64,000 bases of DNA, taken from contig NZ_QHCS01000001.1 of NCBI RefSeq assembly GCF_003545875.1, positions 744,001-808,000 on the forward strand. The letters are read 5' to 3'. Numbering within the stretch: the stretch's first letter is position 1; each line of letters begins with the position of its first letter. Of the stretch, positions 24,073 through 34,059 are shown in pieces. The position numbers and the translations under genes are program-made. The notes under the pieces were generated by a model, which ran no database searches, was not told the DNA's origin, and saw only the letters and a list, made by a program, of their open reading frames with translations. The DNA is from Leptospira stimsonii. Lineage in GTDB: Bacteria > Spirochaetota > Leptospiria > Leptospirales > Leptospiraceae.

Positions 24073-24975
24073 ATGAAACGATTGATTTTTTTTATAGGAA
24101 TTTTGGTTTTCGGAGGCGTCCTTATGGCGCTCTTGTATCGGGAACAGATTCAGACCGAAAGAACGTCCACGTTAGCTCCCTTTTATCAGATTCTCGGGAA
24201 GCCGATTCGAACAATGAATCGCGCTCTGACAAAAGTATTATCCGTTGATTCTTTGGATGAAAAAGAATACGGAGATGCAATTCGAGAGCGATTTTCCGAA
24301 CTCAAGAAGGTTGGCGATAAGGATTACGATTATCTAAATCAATTAATCGGCTCGCTTACGGTCTACAAACAAAAACCTTTCGATTACACGGTTTATATCA
24401 TGGAAGACGAATCTCCGAATGCCTTTGCACTTCCTGGCGGTGTGATCTTTGTTACAAGAGGATTGTTGACGACTCTTAAATCGGAACACGAATTGATTTC
24501 CGTTCTTTCACATGAGATCGGACATATCGAAAAATCCCATTGTATGGACGGCATTCGATTCGAACTTTTAGCCAAAAAAATCGGAACCGATACGTTAGGT
24601 CAGCTTGCGGACTTCGCATTTCAAACGATGACGAGACATGCGTATAATAAAACGCAGGAAGACGAAGCGGATGAATACGCTTTCGATTTGATTCTTAATA
24701 CTACATACGATCCTAGCGGAGTAGGTCTTGCGTTTTTGAGATTGGAACAATACGATCCTGAAACCGGTGTTAAAAAGGCGAAGTTATTCAGCGAATACTT
24801 TCAGTCTCATCCTCATATGGATTTGAGAAGAGAAAAATTTTCCGAGAAGGCGAATCTTTGGTGGGAAAATCACCCGGAAGAACGCAGATACAAAGGAGCT
24901 CGGAACTTAAAATCCAGAATCACCTTCGAAAAAAAGGATTATGAGGGAGAATGGACCGAGGGACGTAAATCCTGA
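24073..24975 (+). CDS. M48-family zinc metallopeptidase
   Basis: A 300-residue protein anchored by an N-terminal membrane helix (residues 4-21). The zinc site is intact: HEIGH at residues 147-151 with catalytic Glu148, and the third ligand in EDEADEYAFD (about residue 196). The substrate-groove strand ESPNAFALPGGVIFVTRGLL just before is the hallmark of the BepA/LoiP/HtpX-like M48 group, which degrades or matures envelope proteins. No TPR domain follows, so it is nearer to LoiP than BepA. It directly abuts the DUF2339 gene and is followed without a gap by the DUF1003 gene. Confidence 0.9.
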   Translation: MKRLIFFIGILVFGGVLMALLYREQIQTERTSTLAPFYQILGKPIRTMNRALTKVLSVDSLDEKEYGDAIRERFSELKKVGDKDYDYLNQLIGSLTVYKQKPFDYTVYIMEDESPNAFALPGGVIFVTRGLLTTLKSEHELISVLSHEIGHIEKSHCMDGIRFELLAKKIGTDTLGQLADFAFQTMTRHAYNKTQEDEADEYAFDLILNTTYDPSGVGLAFLRLEQYDPETGVKKAKLFSEYFQSHPHMDLRREKFSEKANLWWENHPEERRYKGARNLKSRITFEKKDYEGEWTEGRKS

Positions 24976-25010
24976 AGAAGAAAACCGAAGAATCTGAATC
25001 TTCCCCGAAT

Positions 25011-25724
25011 TTGATTCGTTGCGACATTTGTAATCAACTCTATAAGGAAGATAAGGTCGTTTCGTCGCTCGGCATTCGTAAAGAAGTACAGTCCATCTTA
25101 GAGGAAAAAAATCCCGTTTGGAACGAATACTCCTACGTTTGTACCAATGATTATAATAAAGCACGTGTAACGTATGTAAGACGGATCATGGAAGAAGAGA
25201 TCGGGAGTATCCATTCTCTTGAACAAGAAGTGATCAACAGCGTGACAGAAAGTAATCTGATCAGTGCGAATGACAACGATTCGTATGTCGAAAAATTAAG
25301 TTTAGGCGATCAAATTGCGGACAAGGTAGCGAAGTTCGGAGGAAGTTGGAGTTTTATTATAACTTTTTTTCTGGTGATGCTTGGATGGATTATGGGAAAT
25401 GCCGCGATCTTGATTCGATTTCCCTTCGATCCATATCCTTTTATTCTATTAAATTTGGTTTTGTCTTGTTTGGCCGCAATTCAGGCGCCGATCATTATGA
25501 TGAGTCAAAATCGGCAGGAAACGAAAGATAGAATCCGATCCGAAAACGATTACAAAGTAAATTTGAAGGCGGAGATCGAGATCAGAACCTTACACGAGAA
25601 GGTGGATCATCTCCTTATGAATCAATGGTCTAAGATGATCCAAGTACAAGAAATTCAGACGGAAATACTTGGAGAAATTAGCGATCAACTAAAAAGTCAA
25701 AATGGCATAGGAAAGAAATTATGA
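25011..25724 (+). CDS. DUF1003 membrane protein with N-terminal CxxC
   Basis: A 237-residue protein. The N-terminus contains RCDICNQLY, a possible metal-binding CxxC, and the core is a DUF1003 domain: SLGDQIADKVAKFGGSWSFIITFFLVMLGW, a first membrane helix, then FDPYPFILLNLVLSCLAAIQAPIIMMSQNRQ, the second helix with its invariant ending, and a charged helical tail. DUF1003 proteins are inner-membrane proteins of unknown role. The start is uncertain: TTG at 25011 has no good ribosome site, and the frame is open back to the protease stop at 24975. Its stop overlaps the ATG of the MFS gene by ATGA (25721-25724). Confidence 0.8.
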   Translation: MIRCDICNQLYKEDKVVSSLGIRKEVQSILEEKNPVWNEYSYVCTNDYNKARVTYVRRIMEEEIGSIHSLEQEVINSVTESNLISANDNDSYVEKLSLGDQIADKVAKFGGSWSFIITFFLVMLGWIMGNAAILIRFPFDPYPFILLNLVLSCLAAIQAPIIMMSQNRQETKDRIRSENDYKVNLKAEIEIRTLHEKVDHLLMNQWSKMIQVQEIQTEILGEISDQLKSQNGIGKKL

Positions 25725-26952
25725 CCAAGCAGGAATCTTTGTCTTTGGGTGAGGGCCTTTTTTCCAAAAAGAGTCTGATCTATTTTTATATCAATACCGC
25801 GATCACTCTTCTCGCGGGTAATATGTTCAATTATACTTTGATAATATATTCCTTGGATGTCACGCAGTCTCAAACGTTCGCAGGATCGATTTTTTTTGCG
25901 AACGTTTCACCCACTATCCTATTCAGTTTTTTCGTGGGAGCGATCTTAGATCGTTATTCTCGCTTGAAGATACTCTACCTTTTTCAAACGAATTTCATCG
26001 TTTCCGGCGTCATCCTTGGAATTCTTATTCTGCTGGGAAAAATGAATTATGAATTGAGATACATCCTGATTCTTCTTTCCATTTATAACGGAATAGCGCT
26101 TACATTCATCATCCCGGGGAGATTGACGTTGCTCGGTAATTTGGTTGATGGAAAAGATACCGCTAAGGCTACGATGATGCTCAATATTCTTATTATCATC
26201 GGTTTCGGATTGGCTCCTATGTTCGTGGGATTGATCAAACAAAAATACGAATGGTATGTGTTGTTCTTTTTTATTTCGAGTTTGTACTTTGTCGGTTACC
26301 TCTCCTTGACTTTTGTAAAAATAAAAGAGACCGTGCACACCGAAAAAGAGACGATATGGTTCGGACTCAAACGAGGCTTCGTTTTTTTACGATCGGAATC
26401 TCTTTCCATTGAACTGCTTATTCTTACTATGTTCGCTATTTTTATGGTCGGTCCGATGCAAGTCGTTCACCTCAATTTGCGAAAAACATACTATTCTTAA
26501 ACGAGAGAGAAAGAGGACTTTATATGGGAATGCTCGGACTCGGGTTGTTGATCGGAGGAATTGCCGCAAGACTTTTACACGATCGTTTTCATCGAGGATA
26601 TACTATGTTAGGCGCGACCTTTCTTTCGGGACTTACCGTTTTGGCGGTCGCCAATTTTCCGGTTACAATCATCTCGGCATTTCTATTGCTTTTCGTCGGA
26701 GTTCTTGGCGGTCTACTGAGTGCGTTGATACCCTCGACCTTGCAGATCATAACTCCCGATAACGTAAGAGGTAGAGTGATGAGTTTTTATAGTTTAGTTT
26801 TTCAGGCAACACCTGCGATTTCCGGTTTGATCACCGGAAAACTCGCGGACAATTACGGACAACCGTGGTCCATCGGGTTTTCCGGAGGGTTTATCATCGT
26901 TTGTTCGATATTCTGCGCTATTTCCTTCGCAAAACTGCGCGCCTTTCGTTAA
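25721..26952 (+). pseudogene. MFS transporter, single frameshift
   Basis: Two open segments in different frames make one major-facilitator protein of about 410 residues. The first (25721-26500) has six to seven membrane helices with the MFS loop GAILDRYSRLKI and ends out of frame after GPMQVV; the second frame continues from about 26470 with PQFAKNILFLNERERGLYMG, LIGGIAARLL and the MFS repeat PDNVRGRVMSFY to 26952. Reading PQFAKNI directly after GPMQVV needs one base more than is present, so a single-base deletion near 26468-26470 disrupts an otherwise well-kept gene. It may be recent, or a sequencing error. It overlaps the DUF1003 gene by ATGA. Confidence 0.8.
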
Positions 26953-26970
26953 AAAAAGCGCGACTTCGGA

Positions 26971-28611
26971 TTAATTTTCAATCAAAGAAGAATGATATCC
27001 TTCCGGAGTTTCATATCCCATGATATCCAGGATAGTCGCGGCCACGTTCGCCAAACCGGGATCTTTGACTTTGGAATTTAATTTGAGTTTGTCTTCGGGA
27101 TCCAGAATGGAAAATGGAACCGAGTTTAGAGTGTGACTTGTTTTAGGAACGGGAAGACCGTTCGTGTCTTTTTCCACGTTTCCCTTTTTATCGAGCTGAT
27201 ACATTTCGTCCGCGTTTCCGTGGTCGGCGGTGATCAACAAAACAATATTCTGTTTTTCGCATATTCTCCATAACCTTTCGATACAACCATCCAAAAATTC
27301 CATCGCCTTTACGGTCGCCGGAAAGTTGCCCGTATGACCGACCATATCTCCGTTTGCGTAATTGACTCGGTAAAAGTCCTGTTTGTTTTCCGTTAGAGCC
27401 TTTTCCAAAGCGTCCGTGATTAGAAGCGCTTTCATTTCCGGACTTTGATCAAACGGAATCACGTCTGAATGGATTTCCTTGTATTCCTCGGTTTTCTGGT
27501 CAAAGTAGCCGCTTTTGTTTCCGTTCCAGAAATAGGTCACGTGACCGTATTTCTGTGTTTCGGATAACGCATATTGCGCCACCCCGGAGTTCGCCATATA
27601 CTCGCCTAAAGTGCGATCAATCGCTGGCGGTGCCACTAAAAAACGTTCCGGAAGTTTCAAATCTCCGTCATATTGCATAATTCCCGCGTAGACGATGTTG
27701 GGTAGAGGACCACGATTGAATTTGGAGAATTCTTTTTGGGTGAACGCGAGTGAGATTTCGATGGCGCGATCTCCTCTAAAATTGGTGAAGACTACCGAAT
27801 CGCCGTCCGAAATTTTTCCAATTGGATTTCCGTTTTCGGCGATTACAAAGGAAGGAAGATACTGATCGATTACTTTCGGATCTTCTTTGCGGAACGTCTC
27901 GATCGCTTCTTTCGCGGAGGAGAATTTTCTACCTTCTCCTTTAACGTGAATCGCCCAACCTCTTTCGACCATCGACCAATCCGCTTCGTAGCGATCCATC
28001 GTGATCGTCATACGACCTCCACCGGAAGCGATCCTGATGTCGGTTCCATTCTTCCGTAAAGAATCCAACCATGCCTCAAAAGGATTCAAATAATCTAATG
28101 CAGATTTTTCCGGAACATCCCTTCCATCGAGAAGTATGTGAAGGCGAATTTTCGAAACTTTTTCTTTGATCGCCTGAGAAATTAAGGCCTTCGTATGATC
28201 GATGTGAGCATGGACGTTACCGTCCGAGAATAGACCTAATAAGTGTAAGGTGGAGTTATTTTTGATGACGTTCTCGACGACTTCTTTCCATGCTTGGCCT
28301 TGAAAGATGGATCCGGTGGATATCGAATTAGAAACGAGTTTCGCGCCTTGATCGAATATTCTTCCGGAACCTAGAACGTTGTGTCCTACTTCGGAATTTC
28401 CCATATCTTCGTCTGATGGCATTCCCACAGCCTTACCATGGGCTTGAATATGAACCGTAGGAAATTGATTCCAGACACGATTTAGAAACGGAAGACGAGC
28501 GCCTGCGATCGCATTTCCGAATTCGGCGCCGCGGGGAGAGTAACCGACCCCGTCTAAGATAACGAGTAGAGCCTTTCTAGACCGAAAGGTATATTTCTTG
28601 GAAAGCTTCAT
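26971..28611 (-). CDS. gpmI: 2,3-bisphosphoglycerate-independent phosphoglycerate mutase
   Basis: A 546-residue protein of glycolysis and gluconeogenesis that interconverts 3- and 2-phosphoglycerate with two Mn2+ ions. Diagnostic motifs are LLVILDGVGYSPRG (metal Asp), DEDMGNSEVGHNVLGSGRI with the phosphorylated Ser, the HAHIDHTKAL and LLDGRDVPEKSAL segments, RMTITMDRYEADW, YANGDMVGHTGN and LLITADHGNADEM (metal ligands). Length fits the family. The frame is open 48 codons further upstream, but the upstream translation is unrelated, so I chose the ATG at 28611 before KLSKKYTFRSRKALL. The MFS remnant converges on it only 18 bp away. Confidence 0.93.
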   Translation of the reverse strand: MKLSKKYTFRSRKALLVILDGVGYSPRGAEFGNAIAGARLPFLNRVWNQFPTVHIQAHGKAVGMPSDEDMGNSEVGHNVLGSGRIFDQGAKLVSNSISTGSIFQGQAWKEVVENVIKNNSTLHLLGLFSDGNVHAHIDHTKALISQAIKEKVSKIRLHILLDGRDVPEKSALDYLNPFEAWLDSLRKNGTDIRIASGGGRMTITMDRYEADWSMVERGWAIHVKGEGRKFSSAKEAIETFRKEDPKVIDQYLPSFVIAENGNPIGKISDGDSVVFTNFRGDRAIEISLAFTQKEFSKFNRGPLPNIVYAGIMQYDGDLKLPERFLVAPPAIDRTLGEYMANSGVAQYALSETQKYGHVTYFWNGNKSGYFDQKTEEYKEIHSDVIPFDQSPEMKALLITDALEKALTENKQDFYRVNYANGDMVGHTGNFPATVKAMEFLDGCIERLWRICEKQNIVLLITADHGNADEMYQLDKKGNVEKDTNGLPVPKTSHTLNSVPFSILDPEDKLKLNSKVKDPGLANVAATILDIMGYETPEGYHSSLIEN

Positions 28612-28781
28612 GTTAGATTCATGGAACCAGGCGACTATCAAAGAAGTCAAGAGAATCAAATGCGAAAAAAACTTGGAAATTGCTTTCCTTTCTCCGATCA
28701 AAAGAAAAAATGAAGTTGAACATTCGAAAAGCCTTCCGAAAATTCTCAAACTCATTTGAATAGTCTAACACTGGAGAGGCG

Positions 28782-30806
28782 ATGTCGAAACCGGTTTTAA
28801 ATCCAGCGTTGGTTGCCGCGAACTCAACGCAATCAGCTTTTTTAAAAGTTAAGAAAATCAACGAAGTAGTCAGCTATTATCTCAATGACCGATTGACTCA
28901 TTCCGTCTACAAAGCTGTTGTCTCTCAAACTAGTTATAAGAACGCAAGATCACAGAATCTATTCCAAGTTGATTCTAAGGTTCCGGAAGCGACGGAACTG
29001 ACCCCAGCCGAGGTTGTATTTCATCTCAAAAGATTGCTCGAAGACGGAGTTGCGCTTCAATTTGCTTATTTTTGCATCGATCCCGCGACGTCCGAGTTGA
29101 GATTAAGACCTTGTTACGTAGCCTATCCCGATGCTGAGTTGGGAGACTTGACCCGTCTTTATCTTTCGTTAATCGATCTTTCAATCAATTCGATTCTTAC
29201 GTACTTGGAAACAAAACCGCCTTTGAGTAAGGAAATTCTTTGGGAAGATTTAGAAGCCGATCTCAAAGGAGAGAATGTTCAAAAGCTCAAACTCTTTTTT
29301 AATCCCGATAGTTACTTCAAACCGCCGTATTTAAATATTCCTCTCAATCCCGAATATGCAAAGGATATGATTACAGAGATAACAGATGGATTGATTAAAA
29401 AAGGAAGAATCCGGGAAATTCCTGAGTACGGATACTTGATCGTTAAAGTTAAGGAACTCCAGAGCCTGTTCGAACTCGTCGATGAATATCATCAGAAAAA
29501 AGTTTTTCCAAAATACAAATGGGCGATCTCCGACGAGTTTACCACGATCGCGCATGAAGAACGAATTCACAAAAACGATCCGTCCTTAGCTCCGACCTCT
29601 TCTTTTGGAAAAAGAAGGGCAGATGCCATTGAAAGGGCGTTACGGTCCGATCCAGAAAAAAAGCAAAAGCAGACTTTTATGGGAGTCACTTTGATCCAAA
29701 GTTTGAATGAGGAGATAGAAGCTTCCTTAAATCATTCTTATCACGATCAGATTCGAACACGTTTTCATGAGATGAGCGATCATCTTTCCAAACAAGGCGG
29801 GAGATGGGACAAATTGGTTTTATTCATAACCGATGAAGAGTTTCGATCTTTTCCCGGAGAACTCAAAAGACTTTTAACGGAAGACATTCACATCGCCTAT
29901 TCTCCTTGGGAAACGAAGGGAATCACGATGCATTCTTTTTTGAGAAAGGAACCTGAAACGATCAAGGCCATCATAAAGAGTTTGGCGCTTGTGACTTCCG
30001 TGGAGGCATGGAAAATTCTTAGCGTCCGAAATCTTATAGAACAGAACGAAGATTCGATTCGAATCATTTTCAAGGATGATGAATTCGTTAAGAGTTACGG
30101 AAAAGTTCTTAGAAAAGGTTACATAGAATATTTCCCTTGGTATTTTCCGATTTTAGATTTAATAGGGATCGCAAAATTATTTCAGGACGTATTCTTTCAT
30201 TCCGCAAAAGAAAAGATTCGCTCCGAACAATCGATACTTCGGACAAAGAATCGGGAATCCGCGATGAAAGCGGAACAGGTAAAGATTCAGGAAAAATTAA
30301 AAGAGGAAGAAAGAATCAAATTGTTGGAGCAGAAATCGAAACTTTCCGAAACGCTCAATCGATTCTACTTTGAAAAAAAGTTTCCGCCGGTTTTGAAGGA
30401 CGTACTGTATGAAATCCAAGGATTTACTCCTGAATTGATTCAACAGATCATCGATAGGGAAAAATTCGTTCTGATTCCCGATCCGGCCGGAGATAAAACC
30501 GATTCTATTCTGATTTATCCTTCGGATGAATCCTTCCGTTCTCGTGCGAGAGAAATACATAAGACAATGTCGGAAAGAAAAACGATCCTCGAACACAAGT
30601 TGAAAACCAAAGAAGAGGAATTGCTCAATGAGAAAATCACGAAGGTTGTCAAATACGTGGATTCGTGGTTTGCTTCGAAGCCCGATCAACCGACTTCTTC
30701 CACAAAAAGTTTGAAGGTTTCAGCCTCCGGTGAGAGCGACGATCCATACGAAACCTTTCGTAAGGAAATTTCGAAGGCGAAAGGAAAGGAAAAGATCTCA
30801 GCTTAA
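28782..30806 (+). CDS. Large soluble protein of unknown function with a coiled-coil segment
   Basis: A 674-residue protein, not recognised. It has no signal peptide and no membrane segment. Residues about 15-250 look globular (NEVVSYYLNDRLTHSVYKAV, PAEVVFHLKRLLEDGVALQF), 250-470 contain DLIGIAKLF-type alpha-helical stretches, and about 480-535 form a strongly charged coiled coil (AEQVKIQEKLKEEERIKLL). The C-terminus from about 640 is Ser/Lys-rich and probably disordered. ATG at 28782 has GGAGAGG upstream. It is transcribed divergently from gpmI with 170 bp between starts. No function is proposed; the build suggests a cytoplasmic structural or scaffolding protein. Confidence 0.7.
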   Translation: MSKPVLNPALVAANSTQSAFLKVKKINEVVSYYLNDRLTHSVYKAVVSQTSYKNARSQNLFQVDSKVPEATELTPAEVVFHLKRLLEDGVALQFAYFCIDPATSELRLRPCYVAYPDAELGDLTRLYLSLIDLSINSILTYLETKPPLSKEILWEDLEADLKGENVQKLKLFFNPDSYFKPPYLNIPLNPEYAKDMITEITDGLIKKGRIREIPEYGYLIVKVKELQSLFELVDEYHQKKVFPKYKWAISDEFTTIAHEERIHKNDPSLAPTSSFGKRRADAIERALRSDPEKKQKQTFMGVTLIQSLNEEIEASLNHSYHDQIRTRFHEMSDHLSKQGGRWDKLVLFITDEEFRSFPGELKRLLTEDIHIAYSPWETKGITMHSFLRKEPETIKAIIKSLALVTSVEAWKILSVRNLIEQNEDSIRIIFKDDEFVKSYGKVLRKGYIEYFPWYFPILDLIGIAKLFQDVFFHSAKEKIRSEQSILRTKNRESAMKAEQVKIQEKLKEEERIKLLEQKSKLSETLNRFYFEKKFPPVLKDVLYEIQGFTPELIQQIIDREKFVLIPDPAGDKTDSILIYPSDESFRSRAREIHKTMSERKTILEHKLKTKEEELLNEKITKVVKYVDSWFASKPDQPTSSTKSLKVSASGESDDPYETFRKEISKAKGKEKISA

Positions 30807-30962
30807 GAAAAATTTATTTTTATAAAAAGGATTTTGTTTTTATAAAACACATGCTAAAATCTGAATGTTTTTATTCTTTTGGATAAAATTTATTTCCAAT
30901 CCCGATTCGCTCAATTTGAAAGGTTGATTTACAAATTTTTTACTAAAGCCTGTTGTTGAATT

Positions 30963-31964
30963 ATGCGTAGTTCTCACCGGTTTTGGTTTTTAGGATTTTT
31001 CTTTTTTTCACTTTTCTGTAACAAAGCGGAAAAGGTAGAAATGGATATGTCAAAGGGCGGCATCGGAATGTTCGCGAATATTCTCCCGGTGATATTTCCG
31101 GTCTCCGAAAATCCCTTTGACCTAACGGCTTTGCCCCAACGTTTAATGGAAGGTCAATCTACATCGATCATTCTCACGTTAAAAACTGGAAAGGAAAACA
31201 ACGAAACTTATCAATTTGCTTGGGCTGATACAACGGGAAGCCCCACCGTAGCACCGAGTATGTTTACGTTTTCAAGCGGAAATTCCGCTACTCTGATCTT
31301 AAATCCGGTCGATGACGATTGCCTGGAAGATACAATGACCTTGAATGCGACTCGTGTTTCAGATTCGAAAGTTTTTACGTTGAGCTTTCAGATCATCGAA
31401 ACGGACAAATGTATTTTTTTAGCGAGTAATTCCGCAACTCCCGGTGTAAGTGGCCCGGGGTTTTTGGGGAACTTAGGCGGAATTGCAGGTGCGGACGCAA
31501 AATGCCAGGCGGAAAAACCGAAAGACCTTCCGGGAAACGCTTCGGAATACAAGGCGCTTTTAGGAATCTCTTCGTTCAGAAATCCTACGCAGGCGCCTTC
31601 CACTCCGGAGACGGACTGGCCTCTAAAGATCGGCGTTCGTTATTTTTCGTACAGTCCTTCCGCGCCGGAAGGAACTCTGATCGGAACGAGTGTTAGCAAC
31701 GGAATCGGGTCCGGGAGCGGAATTTTTTCTTTTCCGCTCAATTCAAGTGTAGATCATTCATCGGATCCTTCGACCTTGAGTTTTTGGACTGGTTTGGGAA
31801 GCGGTTTCGTACCGATCGGAACGTCTTACAACTGTTCTTCTTACACGGATGGAAGTAGCGGTTATGGATACGACGGTTTGAAAGGTTCTAGAAACTCGTC
31901 CGCATTTTCGCGTTATTATTTTTCTTGTTCGAGTCCGGCTCGATTGATCTGTATTCGACAATAG
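30963..31964 (+). CDS. DUF1554 lipoprotein, Leptospira-type
   Basis: A 333-residue protein with a short lipoprotein-like signal (hydrophobic FLGFFFFSLFC, Cys at about residue 19). Residues about 45-145 are a beta-rich domain ending DDDCLEDTMTLNATRVSD. The C-terminal 180 residues are a DUF1554 domain: IFLASNSATPG, FLGNLGGIAGADAKCQAEKP, YKALLGISSFRNPT, FWTGLGSGF, NCSSYTDGSSG and the ending CSSPARLICIRQ. This family is known mainly from Leptospira surface-associated lipoproteins and is thought to adopt a C-type-lectin-like fold; ligand unknown. A decayed relative follows directly. Confidence 0.85.
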   Translation: MRSSHRFWFLGFFFFSLFCNKAEKVEMDMSKGGIGMFANILPVIFPVSENPFDLTALPQRLMEGQSTSIILTLKTGKENNETYQFAWADTTGSPTVAPSMFTFSSGNSATLILNPVDDDCLEDTMTLNATRVSDSKVFTLSFQIIETDKCIFLASNSATPGVSGPGFLGNLGGIAGADAKCQAEKPKDLPGNASEYKALLGISSFRNPTQAPSTPETDWPLKIGVRYFSYSPSAPEGTLIGTSVSNGIGSGSGIFSFPLNSSVDHSSDPSTLSFWTGLGSGFVPIGTSYNCSSYTDGSSGYGYDGLKGSRNSSAFSRYYFSCSSPARLICIRQ

Positions 31965-32122
31965 TTCCAAAACATTCTTTTCGCTTTTTTAAAAGTTAGA
32001 AGAAAACTCGTCTGCTCACCGTTTGTCGATCTAAGAATCATTCGATTCTCTTATGATAAAGTATTTTCGATATTTCTTTGAGAAAGGAGTAGGAGAGGAG
32101 ACATTCAATTTCCATTCTATTC

Positions 32123-33088
32123 TTGTACGTTTTCTTATTTCATTGTAATCAAGGGGAAAGAATCAGCTTCGATGCGAGTAAGGGAAGCGGTTTGGCGATC
32201 AATATTCTCCCCGCGATTTTGAAGGCAAACTCGACTCCGTTTCATTCTACTTTGATCCCAGCATCACTGAACGAAGGAGTTTCCACCTCGGTTTCTTTTT
32301 CTTTGACGAATCCTCCAGCCGATTCTACGAATTACCAATTTGTTCGGGAAGATACGACCGGCGCGGGAGGCGACTGCAATGCCGTCTTCCTTTACCTTCT
32401 TCGGTTCCAATGCATCGGTATCAATGAACCTGCTTCCGATCGACAACAACTGTTTAGAAGACAGTATGACTCTGAAGGTGACTCGCACGAGCGATAACCA
32501 AGTATTTCGATTTACGTTTTCCGTGATAGAAGCTGATAAATGGAGCTTTGTTACAAGTTCTTCTTATACGGGTGATTTTAACGGTTTTTAGAATGCGGAC
32601 GGTCATTGTGCTTCGGAAAAACCAGCATCTCTCCCCGGAACCGGATCCGATTATAAAGCGATGATTTCGGGAAGTACAACGGTTTCCTCCGTCGTTTATC
32701 AAAGACAAGCGACCTTAGTTTCCAATTGTAATATGTCGATGACTCCAGGTTGTACGAGCACGACGAATTGGGTTTTGAAGGTGAAGACAAGATATGATCG
32801 GTCAGACGCGACCACGTTGGTTTTTACGACGCACGCGAGTGTCCCTGCGTTTAACTTTAATACTCAGTCTTTAACGAATTCCATCGGAAGGACGACGGGA
32901 AACATTTGGACCGGATTGTCCTCCGATCGGACTTCTTCGGGAACTTCTTGTTTGGCGACCTTCGGTTCTTGGACTTATTTCTCAGGGAATTCATCTCATG
33001 CTGATTTGAATTCGATTACGGGAACGGCCATCTCTGGGGAAGTTACCCTTGTTCTACACCTTCCGCATTTTTCTACGTTCGGCAATAA
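32123..33088 (+). pseudogene. Decayed DUF1554 lipoprotein gene
   Basis: Tandem relative of the preceding gene, broken at three points. The frame from 32123 shows a lipobox-like FLFHC, INILPAILKANSTPF and YQFVREDTTGAGGD. Near 32380 it shifts into another frame giving MPSSFTFFGSNASVSMNLL and NNCLEDSMTLKVTRTSDN. A TAG at 32589-32591 interrupts the DUF1554 part before NADGHCASEKPASLPG, and near 33045 a second shift is needed to reach the conserved ending STPSAFFYVRQ with stop 33086-33088. No proper start codon precedes the lipobox. It is a pseudogene, and the domain order is the same as in 30963-31964. Confidence 0.85.
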
Positions 33089-33110
33089 ATCTTCTTAAAC
33101 TATCGATAAA

Positions 33111-33980
33111 TTAGAATTTTACTGTGTAGGCCGCGGTTGGAGTGATTTCGGTCATTCCTGTGATTGGACTTTTTACGATCGAAGCGCTGAACTTCCATCC
33201 TTCCGGATTCGGATCGGACATTAAGGCCTGCATCTTTTCAAAGTCTTTTGCAAATAAGAATGTGTGAATCAATTGTAATCCGTAGACTGCACCCAAGAGC
33301 CACTGAGCCTGATTGTATTGATTCGTTGCTTGATTATAAGTGCTGAAGTAAGGATTGGTTGCAGTTGCCGTAACTAAAACACGCGTTATGAGCGCGGTGG
33401 TTCGAACCGTTTCGTCCGAAGTCACAGGATTTAAAGTCGGATCTAAAAATGCCGCGACCGTAATTGTAACGGAATTCGATTTATAATTTGCTTCCTCTGC
33501 CGCCGCGTGTTGTCTGCAATTATTTGCGTATAGAGCGGCACCGGCAAACAGTGCAAAGCTGATCGCCGCCCATTTTTTCTGTCCGGTTCTCCATTGTCCC
33601 CAACCGGGAAGAACTGCTGATCTTGCTGTAATCGTCCATTTATTATCTTTCCATGTAGACGATGCGATCTGGTTTTCTTCCGTTTTAATATCTGGTTGTT
33701 TGGTTGTTGTAACTTTTTTTATATCTTCTTTCTTCGGGTCTTTTAGATTGATTTCTGAAATCTCAGTTTTGGAAATTGTTTGCACTTTTCCATTGACTTC
33801 TATTTGAACTTCGGTACGAGTTTGATTTACAATCTTTCCTTGAATCGTTTTTCCATTCTTGAGAATGACCGTGCTTGCTAAAATTGGAAAAGAAATTGTA
33901 AATACGAAAAATACACCTAAGATTCGTATCTTTTTGAATGTTCGAGACATATAGTTATAATTCCGGTTGTTATCCATCAA
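33111..33980 (-). CDS. Membrane protein with an N-terminal KNGK-type beta module
   Basis: About 279-289 residues. A signal or anchor helix (about 22-35, LGVFFVFTISFPILAS) is followed by a small beta module ILKNGKTIQGKIVNQTRTEVQ and VNGKVQTISKTEISEI, then a charged linker, then ARSAVLPGWGQWRTGQKKWAAISFALFAGAALYA, a DUF5683-like segment with one or two membrane helices. The beta module closely resembles the C-terminus of the nearby FecR protein. The start is uncertain: ATG at 33980 or ATG at 33950 (MSRTFKKIRIL). It is divergent from the ECF sigma gene, whose leader it may overlap, so the two probably share control sequence. Confidence 0.7.
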   Translation of the reverse strand: MMDNNRNYNYMSRTFKKIRILGVFFVFTISFPILASTVILKNGKTIQGKIVNQTRTEVQIEVNGKVQTISKTEISEINLKDPKKEDIKKVTTTKQPDIKTEENQIASSTWKDNKWTITARSAVLPGWGQWRTGQKKWAAISFALFAGAALYANNCRQHAAAEEANYKSNSVTITVAAFLDPTLNPVTSDETVRTTALITRVLVTATATNPYFSTYNQATNQYNQAQWLLGAVYGLQLIHTFLFAKDFEKMQALMSDPNPEGWKFSASIVKSPITGMTEITPTAAYTVKF

Positions 33981-34000
33981 ATTTCAGTCATCATCTTTTC

Positions 34001-34036
<36 letters not shown>

Positions 34037-34059
34037 GTAATCAGGGATCTTATATAACT

